From the NCBI RefSeq assembly GCF_002443295.1, contig NZ_BAOS01000011.1:60808-124807 (forward strand): a stretch of 64,000 nucleotides of DNA. Direction: 5' to 3'. The position numbers and the translations under genes were made by a program. Source of the DNA: Candidatus Scalindua japonica (GTDB taxonomy: Bacteria > Planctomycetota > Brocadiia > Brocadiales > Scalinduaceae). Below the pieces are notes generated by a model. That model made no database searches, had not been told where the DNA came from, and saw only the letters and a list, made by a program, of their open reading frames with translations. Each line of letters opens with the position of its first letter. Within the stretch, counting starts at the first letter, position 1. Shown in pieces: positions 58,295-64,000 of this stretch.

Positions 58295-59409
58295 TATCTC
58301 TCTCCTCTATAATTGAGACCTTCATTGCTGACTTTATCACTCTTTATCATGGTTCGATCCTGCCAAGTCAATTCAAAGCCCTGGCAGCCATGAAGGATTG
58401 TCGCACTACGCAAAGCCGCGTCATGCTGGTCCAATGTAATGACTGTGAAAAACAGGTTTTTGTACCGCACTCCTGCCTTAACCTGTATTGTCCTCATTGT
58501 CATAGTCATGAGTGTCATCAATGGTTGGAGCGTCTTTTGAAAAAAGAAGTGCCTGCTGACTATTTTATGCTCACCTTTACTATACCCAAAGAGCTTCGAT
58601 CATTAGCATGGCAGCATCAACGCTTGCTTTACTCGATAATGATACAGTGTTGTTGGGAAACCGTAAAAACCTTTGTCCAAAATGACAGCGTATTACAAGG
58701 AAACGCTGGAGCCATCACTGTTTTGCACACCCACTCTCGCTCTCTCGATTACCACCCGCATATCCATCTGGTAATGCCAGCCGGGGCCATCAATCAGAAG
58801 AAAAAGCTTTGGAGCTTCAAAAAAAGCGAAGGAAAGACGCGGTACCTTTTCAATCACAAAGCGCTGGCTAAAGTGTTTCGAGCAAAAATGCTCGATGCCG
58901 TGAACAAAGCGGCTCTTACGCTTCCAGTTAATTATCCCAAAACATGGGTCGTCGATTGCAAATTTGTCGGCAACGGTGAAAAGGCACTGGTCTATCTTGG
59001 TCGTTATCTCTACAAAGGGGTCATTCAAGAGAAAGATATTATTACGTGCAAAGATGGTCAGGTGACCTTTCGTTACCAGGATAGTAAGAGCAAAAAAATG
59101 CTCACAAGAACACTTCCCGGCCCGCAGTTTCTCAGGTTGATTCTCCAGCATGTTCTACCCAAAGGTTTCAGGCGAACACGGAACTTTGGTTTCCTCCACC
59201 CTAATAGCAAACGCTTGATTGCATTGCTTCAGTACCTTACCGGTATCAACCCGAATAAGTCGTCAGCCTGGTTCAGAGAGCGTCCAAAGCTTACGTGCAA
59301 ATGCTGTGGAGGAATAATGAAGATCATAAAAACGATGATACCTCCATCACACAAATCCAGGTCTTTCCCCTACAAGTTAACAAAAGAGGAGGCTGTTCTG
59401 GTTATGTAA
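58291..59409 (+). CDS. IS91-family Y2 (HUH) transposase
   Basis: About 372 residues from the ATG at 58291, preceded by GGGGGAA. A zinc-binding domain ([26 protein letters not shown]) opens the protein. [14 protein letters not shown] holds the HUH metal motif and [13 protein letters not shown] the two catalytic tyrosines. It initiates rolling-circle-type transposition. It appears complete, with a CKCCGG knuckle near the end. Confidence 0.88.
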   Translation: MISLSSIIETFIADFITLYHGSILPSQFKALAAMKDCRTTQSRVMLVQCNDCEKQVFVPHSCLNLYCPHCHSHECHQWLERLLKKEVPADYFMLTFTIPKELRSLAWQHQRLLYSIMIQCCWETVKTFVQNDSVLQGNAGAITVLHTHSRSLDYHPHIHLVMPAGAINQKKKLWSFKKSEGKTRYLFNHKALAKVFRAKMLDAVNKAALTLPVNYPKTWVVDCKFVGNGEKALVYLGRYLYKGVIQEKDIITCKDGQVTFRYQDSKSKKMLTRTLPGPQFLRLILQHVLPKGFRRTRNFGFLHPNSKRLIALLQYLTGINPNKSSAWFRERPKLTCKCCGGIMKIIKTMIPPSHKSRSFPYKLTKEEAVLVM

Positions 59410-59644
59410 TCGAATCCGCTATGCATCTAAGATTTGCAAAAACGGCATTATCGGGTCGAGATGGCCCCCGTTTGCCCAAATTTGAGGTAAAATGGCCGAA
59501 AAACCATGTTCTGTAGCTCCTAAAGCATGACGACAGCAATTGAAAAATCCACTTCTTTGGCTTCATAGCTTCTGCGGTAAAAAAGAGAAGCAATCTTCAT
59601 AAGATATTTTCTTATACAATGTTTAGCACCCAAACAACGGGCTT
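59410..59644. other. 3' end of the IS91 element and flanking DNA
   Basis: No gene is supported. A minus-strand frame of 63 codons at 59402-59593 has no recognisable family. The element's end is expected near 59513. Confidence 0.35.
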
Positions 59645-59705
59645 GTCCAACAAACGGTTCAGATTGTGGTTCGTCCCTCACACAATCTAACCTTATTCGT
59701 TATGT
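59645..59705. other. attC-like recombination site C
   Basis: Bounded by GTCCAAC (59645-59651, exact RYYYAAC) and GTTATGT (59699-59705). The inner arms GGTTCAGATTGTG and CACAATCTAACC pair perfectly but for one extrahelical C, a hallmark of attC sites. At 61 bp it is the size of a short attC. It lies directly 3' of the second toxin-antitoxin pair. Confidence 0.55.
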
Positions 59706-59763
59706 GAAGAATTGTATATAAATGCCTAATACTCTTATGCTCCTCCCTCTTTGACCCATCTTG

Positions 59764-59964
59764 TTAAAGGTTTCTTTGCGCTTTTACACAATCTCTAAGA
59801 TACAAGTTAATTAATGATTGATATGAAATATCATTTTCCTCTCCAATGCCTTTAAAATAATCAATGATTTCTGCGTCTAATCTAATAGTGATTTGCTTTT
59901 TAAGTCTTTTAGCATAAGGATTCTTTTTTAATTTTAATTTCGACAAATCATATTCTTTTTTCAT
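59764..59964 (-). CDS. BrnA-like antitoxin
   Basis: A 66-residue protein starting at the ATG at 59964, which overlaps the toxin stop (ATGA) and has AGGAGG upstream. RLKKQITIRLDAEIIDYFKG, then ISYQSLINLYLRDCV, is a ribbon-helix-helix domain characteristic of BrnA. Short basic N-terminus. It binds and represses with the BrnT toxin encoded just upstream. Confidence 0.85.
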   Translation of the reverse strand: MKKEYDLSKLKLKKNPYAKRLKKQITIRLDAEIIDYFKGIGEENDISYQSLINLYLRDCVKAQRNL

Positions 59965-60257
59965 CTTACCCACCTCCTATTAAAATCTTTTAACTCTTTC
60001 TTCGTTAATTTCCTTGCTGATATAATTCTAATTGTATTGCCGTTATTTTTTTCACAAAAGCAAACTAAAATAAGACGGCCAAATGAACTGAAGCCAATAA
60101 TAATAAATCGCTCTTCATTTATTGAATGGTCAGGATTATAAGCAATAGCTGCATTCTCATCTAAAAATACAGTTTTTGCTTCTTCAAATGATACCTTGTG
60201 CTTTTTGATGTTAGATATATTTTTTTTAGGGTTCCATTCAAAATCTAATTTACTCAT
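59961..60257 (-). CDS. BrnT ribonuclease toxin
   Basis: A 98-residue protein. FEWNPKKNISNIKKHKVSFE, EEAKTVFLDENAAIAYNPDHS, EERFIIIGFSSFGRLILVCF and IRIISARKLTKKE are the canonical BrnT blocks. It is the classical form, in contrast to the divergent toxin at 56883-57161. It lies upstream of its antitoxin with a four-base overlap. Confidence 0.9.
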   Translation of the reverse strand: MSKLDFEWNPKKNISNIKKHKVSFEEAKTVFLDENAAIAYNPDHSINEERFIIIGFSSFGRLILVCFCEKNNGNTIRIISARKLTKKELKDFNRRWVR

Positions 60258-60456
60258 GAAATAAACTGTATCAGAAATACAATATAATTACAATGTAGTT
60301 TATTGTAACTGAAGAACTAAATTGAATATATTTACCTATTTGGAATAATAACTACAAATAAAACTGCATAAATAGATTTGACTATCAGATAGCATTTTAA
60401 TGTGCTCCCATTGTTTAGTAATTGTAAATTAAGTGATAATACAACTCACTAAAATA

Positions 60457-60954
60457 TTACTGGTGATGCTTAGCTTCAGGAGTACCGTATGGATCAGAAG
60501 TATTTTCAGGTAATATCTTGTGCTCTGTATTTTTTAAAATCTGTAGAGCTTCGGATACGGTTTTCATGTACCTATCCCATTGATCCGAAGGCGTTTGGTT
60601 TTTATAGCCCATAAGAGGTGTCCCACGTTTTGGTGGCAATGATTCTTCTATTAAGCTAATTGTATTTTGATAGGCCTCTGAAACGAGATTTACAGATATT
60701 TGTGCTCCTTTAACAGGCCTGATCTTTACTTTGGTTGTACGCTTTCTTTCATCATCGCTCCCATAAAGGGGATTTTGGGGCCAATCAACGCCACTTTTCC
60801 AGATGCACTGAGACTCATAGTCGCCCGTCATGGTAATTTGACCATCCCCAGGAGAAAGAATATAAGGTTTAGTTGCAATTATATCACCCTTTTTAACCCA
60901 GCCACCATCATGTTTTATAGTATTGTTACCAGGGTCTTTAGTCGATGGTGCCAT
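60457..60954 (-). CDS. uncharacterised protein, second of a gene pair
   Basis: A 165-residue protein I do not recognise. No signal peptide. The sequence has a hydrophilic, beta-rich N-terminal half (GDIIATKPYILSPGDGQITMTGDY) and a helical C-terminal half (YQNTISLIEESLPPKRGTPLM, QWDRYMKTVSEALQILKNTE) with a His-rich end. Three bases separate it from the preceding gene 60958-61383, so the two are an operon. Start MAPSTKD has no strong site of its own and may be coupled. Context is an attC-like cassette region, where unknown proteins are common. Confidence 0.6.
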   Translation of the reverse strand: MAPSTKDPGNNTIKHDGGWVKKGDIIATKPYILSPGDGQITMTGDYESQCIWKSGVDWPQNPLYGSDDERKRTTKVKIRPVKGAQISVNLVSEAYQNTISLIEESLPPKRGTPLMGYKNQTPSDQWDRYMKTVSEALQILKNTEHKILPENTSDPYGTPEAKHHQ

Positions 60955-60957
60955 TTG

Positions 60958-61383
60958 TCACAATATCTTCTCCAAAACGGAATCCATCTGTGGGATACAG
61001 ATTACATAGTCTTCTAGATCCTTTTCTACAAGCCCTTCATACCATAGGGGTTCCGGTGGAGGTGGAGGCTGAACATCAGGATGTTCCCCTTCTACTGCTA
61101 ACATGAAGCTCTTTACACCTCTAATGTTTTGGAAAATTCTGGTTTTTCCCGGTACGCTAACTTCGACATCCCCAAGACTAACCAACCCTTTAATAAATTT
61201 TTTATTTTTTAGATTGGCAGAGGCTCCATAAAGGCTCAAGGTATCTTTCGCTGCCCAGTTGAACAGATCAAGAACTCTTCGGTGCGTATATAATTTCCTG
61301 TCTTGCGTAATTTCGTAATATATGAATGGGTTGCCTACAATGCCAAAGGTATTGCTGATATAAGGACGTGTTTTATATGACAT
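60958..61383 (-). CDS. uncharacterised protein, first of a gene pair
   Basis: A 141-residue protein of unknown family with GAGGAG eight bases before its ATG. FIYYEITQDRKLYTHRRVLDLF, ASANLKNKKFIKGLVSLGDVEV and VSVPGKTRIF suggest a compact alpha/beta domain; a proline run (PPPPPEP) separates a short C-terminal tail (WYEGLVEKDLEDYVICI). It precedes 60457-60954 by three bases. A half attC-like site lies upstream, so the pair may be a gene cassette. Confidence 0.6.
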   Translation of the reverse strand: MSYKTRPYISNTFGIVGNPFIYYEITQDRKLYTHRRVLDLFNWAAKDTLSLYGASANLKNKKFIKGLVSLGDVEVSVPGKTRIFQNIRGVKSFMLAVEGEHPDVQPPPPPEPLWYEGLVEKDLEDYVICIPQMDSVLEKIL

Positions 61384-61405
61384 TTCTTTATCTCCTCACA
61401 GTAAC

Positions 61406-61440
61406 ACATAACGCTGAGGTGAGGTGCGCCGTATGGCGTA
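61406..61440. other. half attC-like site D
   Basis: ACATAAC, the same box as in site C, is followed by GCTGAGGTGAGG and a small GCGCCGTATGGCG stem, but the matching second half is missing; the IS91-like element to the right may have removed it. It lies upstream of the unknown gene pair. Confidence 0.35.
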
Positions 61441-61529
61441 TAAAATAATGAAAAAAAACAAGTTAAGTCGCTTCACGACAAAAATTTCATGCTACTAAAT
61501 TAATTTTATTTATTCTATACTTCTAGCTT

Positions 61530-62760
61530 ATGGAATATGTTAGTGGCATAAAGATAAGAGACATTTTCTTACACAATGGTAATTGGTGGAAATTTTTCCT
61601 TAAAAACCATCGCTTAATCAGGGTAAGTATTATAACCAATGTCCTAAAACTTCTCGTATGCAGAACACGCTTTTTAGGATATCATCTTATTGTATGTCCT
61701 AAGTGTTTCTACAAAAAGAAAATCCCTCACTCCTGCCTCGTCCGTACCGGCACGGGCGGGTAAATCAAAATTTTGTTCTTCTTGTGGTAAAAAAGCCACA
61801 GACGTCTGGATTAAAACACAATTTGATACTCTTCCCAGAACTAAATGGCAACACATTACTTTCACTATAGATGAACGCCTCTGGCCATTTTTCTGGTATA
61901 ACCGATACCTTATCAATAAGATACCTGCCATTGCCGCTGATATTATAAAAACACTTTCAGCCGAAAAAAATTTCCTTCCAGGCATCTTTATTGCCATCCA
62001 TACTTTCGGAAGAAATTTAAAACGAAACCCGCACATTCATCTCTCCACTACTGTGGGCGGACTTAGGATTTCTAATAATCATAAATCATGGGTTAAATCT
62101 GCTTTTTTTCACCATGCTGTTCTCAAAGCAAAATGGAAACATGCAATTATTTCTCTCTTACTTAATGAATTCAAGCAAGACAACCTGCAATTACCAAACA
62201 ATCTAAAACATATCAAATCAATACAGTCTTTTTACTCATGGCTCCAAATCTCTTACAACAAAACATGGGTTGTACATCTTCAAAAGCCATCATCCAACAT
62301 GAAACAAAATGTTGAATATCTCGGTAAATACCTCAAACGGCCTCCTATCGGTGAAACAAGAATAAAAAACTATGATGAAAAACTCGTCACTTATCAATTT
62401 CTAGATCATTACACCAACACGACTCAACACCTGAAACTACCCGTACACGACTTTATTGCCAGGCTAATATCTCATGTCCCAGATAAACATTTCAGAAATA
62501 TTCGTTACTATGGTTTCCTCTACAACAGGACATCATCAACGCTTCTACCTATCGCTTGCAAATTGCTTAATATGACTCGCAGCATCATTTCAAAAGCCGC
62601 TATCCGATGGAAAGACATGATCAAAAATACTTTCTTTTTTGACCCAACTTCCTGCCCTTGCTGTAAAACTCAAATGCTGTTCTCTCATTGTACATTTGCC
62701 AAATTTAATATCATCTCTAAACATAAGGAGATTGCCCATGGATATTTCCCACTGCTTTAA
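61530..62760 (+). pseudogene. IS91-family Y2 transposase disrupted by a 25-bp hairpin
   Basis: The first frame (61530-61763) encodes the N-terminus to YHLIVCPKCFYKKKIPHSC; the continuation KSKFCSSCGKKATDVWIKTQ lies in another frame after an inserted 25-bp GC-rich hairpin at 61737-61761. Beyond it RNPHIHLSTTVGG has the HUH motif and VEYLGKYLKRPPI the tyrosines. Removing the 25 bases rejoins the frames exactly between HSC and KSK. The gene is otherwise full length. It is distinct from the copy at 58291-59409. Confidence 0.85.
61737..61761. repeat. 25-bp GC-rich palindromic insertion
   Basis: CTCGTCCGT and ACGGGCGGG pair around ACCGGC with two G-T wobbles. Its G+C is about 75 percent in a gene of about 36 percent. 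It interrupts a transposase codon frame precisely, so it behaves as a small inserted element. Confidence 0.75.
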
Positions 62761-63049
62761 CCGAAAAGGTAATATTTGTCGCTGCACTCATTGTTCTTAC
62801 GAATACATTATTTCACGAAAAGAGATTATTAAGACCAAAAGGAAACAATCTTTTCACAAATATGATGAATCCGTGTCTCCTTTCCAAGAAGTATGTATGA
62901 TGTGTTGCAAAGGCCTTATGATTCCTGTTGAATTTACTAATGATAATGGAGCAACTATTCTTTTCCACCAAACTAAACCAAAAGTCTCAATGCCTGATAA
63001 TGAAACTATCCTTGCACGTATCATTCTCTTTCAAAATGAGGAAATTTAG
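62738..63049 (+). CDS. small zinc-knuckle protein carried by the IS91 element
   Basis: A 103-residue protein starting at the ATG at 62738, with AAGGAG seven bases upstream. It overlaps the transposase end by 23 bases. CRCTHCSYE and CMMCCKG are paired cysteine knuckles, and the middle is basic. It is probably an accessory ORF of the element; function unknown. Confidence 0.6.
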   Translation: MDISHCFNRKGNICRCTHCSYEYIISRKEIIKTKRKQSFHKYDESVSPFQEVCMMCCKGLMIPVEFTNDNGATILFHQTKPKVSMPDNETILARIILFQNEEI

Positions 63050-63171
63050 ACTCTCGTTAACAATTATTGAATTTCCTATACGTTTAATTACTTTTACAAT
63101 GTAATACATGAACAACCTAAAAACCAGTGACACGATAAGTTGAAAAACTTTGATGTGTTTTTAGCACTGGT

Positions 63172-63771
63172 TTATTGCAGCAAGTTTTTAATCCCGTTAA
63201 GCAGCATTTGAACAGAAATCATAATCAGTATCATCCCCATCAAACGCTCCATAGCCATGAGTCCTCTTTGCCTTAATATTTTATACAAAATTGGCGCGAA
63301 TAATAGTATAACTGCATTTGCTGTCCAAGCAATTAGCAAAGCCAACGACCATTCCATCATTCGTGTGGGATCGCTTCGTACCATCAAAATTAATGTGGCA
63401 AGTGTCGATGGTCCCGCGATAAGTGGAATTGCCAACGGGACAATAAACGGTTCCCCTTGCGATTTAGCTCCCATAACACCATTCTCTGGCGGAAAAATCA
63501 TACGGATAGCAATAATGAATAAAACAATACCGCCGGCAATGCTAACCGATTCTTGTTGTAAATGTAAAAAATCTAAAAAAACTTGACCAAAAAACAGAAA
63601 GAATGTTAAGATAGCCAAAGCAATAAACACTTCCCTGATTATTATTACCATACGACGTTTTTTGCTGTAATCTTTCAATAAAGTTAAAAAAAGTGGTAAG
63701 TTTCCTAATGGATCCATAACAAGAAACAAAACCATTGCCGACGAAAGAACAGTACTTCTTATTTCTATCAT
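63172..63771 (-). CDS. MarC-family integral membrane protein
   Basis: A 199-residue protein with six spans. LVMDPLGNLPLFLTLLKDYS and FIVPLAIPLIAGPSTLATLI are the two conserved MarC/UPF0056 signatures. It is an inner membrane protein of unknown role; the name does not mean multidrug resistance. It is complete and not connected to the neighbouring elements. Confidence 0.9.
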   Translation of the reverse strand: MIEIRSTVLSSAMVLFLVMDPLGNLPLFLTLLKDYSKKRRMVIIIREVFIALAILTFFLFFGQVFLDFLHLQQESVSIAGGIVLFIIAIRMIFPPENGVMGAKSQGEPFIVPLAIPLIAGPSTLATLILMVRSDPTRMMEWSLALLIAWTANAVILLFAPILYKILRQRGLMAMERLMGMILIMISVQMLLNGIKNLLQ

Positions 63772-64000
63772 TCTATTACCTGTTTTAATATTTTATAATT
63801 CGGTTCAAATTGCAATATTAAATACTCTTATTCAAGATGACATTTGAATTTCCAAAATATAAACCTAAAATAATATGCTTGCTTCTATCAGAGAAGAATA
63901 CATACTCTATAAAAACTTTAAAAACATATTTTTTGGAAAATCTCAAGTTTTACTCTATCAGCTTAAAAGGCATTTCTGGAAGTTTTATAACGCATAGCTA
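63772..64000. other. region at the right edge without visible gene
   Basis: A+T-rich; should hold the promoter of the MarC-family gene. No frame on either strand with start and family resemblance. Confidence 0.3.

Larger units (their letters stand above)
57304..59513 (+). mobile_element. IS91-family element with accessory integrase
   Basis: Contains the broken tyrosine recombinase and an intact Y2 transposase in tandem. The left edge follows a GAAC at 57300-57303 and the right edge is near the GTTC at about 59510, the tetranucleotides targeted by the family. Boundaries are approximate. It lies between attC-like sites B and C. Confidence 0.5.

Noticed and set aside
1..64000. CRISPR array, rRNA or tRNA genes
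   Set aside because: I saw no regularly spaced repeats and no rRNA or tRNA-like stretches on either strand; a tRNAscan/Infernal run would be needed to exclude small RNAs.

Overview
The window looks like a chromosome segment of an anammox planctomycete, most likely a Candidatus Scalindua-type organism. The main evidence is a respiratory operon at 32.7-37.8 kb that joins a Rieske protein, a split b6-type cytochrome b, a membrane-anchored hexaheme cytochrome and an octaheme hydroxylamine-oxidoreductase-like protein. Supporting evidence is the low G+C, an abundant-type outer membrane porin next door, small cupredoxin and cytochrome lipoproteins, and bicarbonate-handling genes. The genus is inferred, not proven. 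I found no rRNA, tRNA or CRISPR array.

Region 1 (1-30 kb) is one long minus-strand surface polysaccharide locus. It holds a Wzx-type flippase, three GT4 and two GT2 glycosyltransferases, four large polytopic GT-C-type membrane proteins, three FAD amine-oxidase/mutase-like flavoproteins, two radical SAM proteins, two nucleotide-sugar-type reductases, a polysaccharide deacetylase, a GH30-like membrane-anchored glycosidase, a CmoA-like Cx-SAM synthase and another methyltransferase. It is bracketed by two related sulfotransferase-like genes, the left one cut by the window edge and frameshifted. Many genes overlap or lie within a few bases, so much of the locus is probably co-transcribed.

Region 2 (30-41 kb) is energy metabolism: a porin with its own promoter, a 14-bp operator-like inverted repeat and a terminator; the bc/HAO-like operon; then, on the plus strand, a cupredoxin lipoprotein, a HEAT-repeat lipoprotein and a translationally coupled monoheme c-type cytochrome lipoprotein.

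Region 3 (41-54.5 kb) mixes an IS4/IS1634-like transposase, a GNA1162-like lipoprotein with two secreted or membrane proteins of unknown role, and an inorganic carbon set (beta-carbonic anhydrase, SulP transporter, DUF3034-like outer membrane protein, Lrp-like winged-helix regulator). An ISL3 element has inserted between the outer membrane gene and the divergent regulator, and was itself invaded by an IS3-family and an IS630-family element.

Region 4 (55-63 kb) is a decayed mobile region. It contains an ORF interrupted by TGA, a ParB-like remnant, a frameshifted Cys-rich gene, two BrnT/BrnA-type toxin-antitoxin pairs, an uncharacterised gene pair, three attC-like imperfect palindromes and one half-site that suggest integron-type gene cassettes, and two IS91-family elements. 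One IS91 element carries a broken tyrosine recombinase; the other is disrupted by a 25-bp GC-rich hairpin. The window ends in a MarC-family membrane protein gene.
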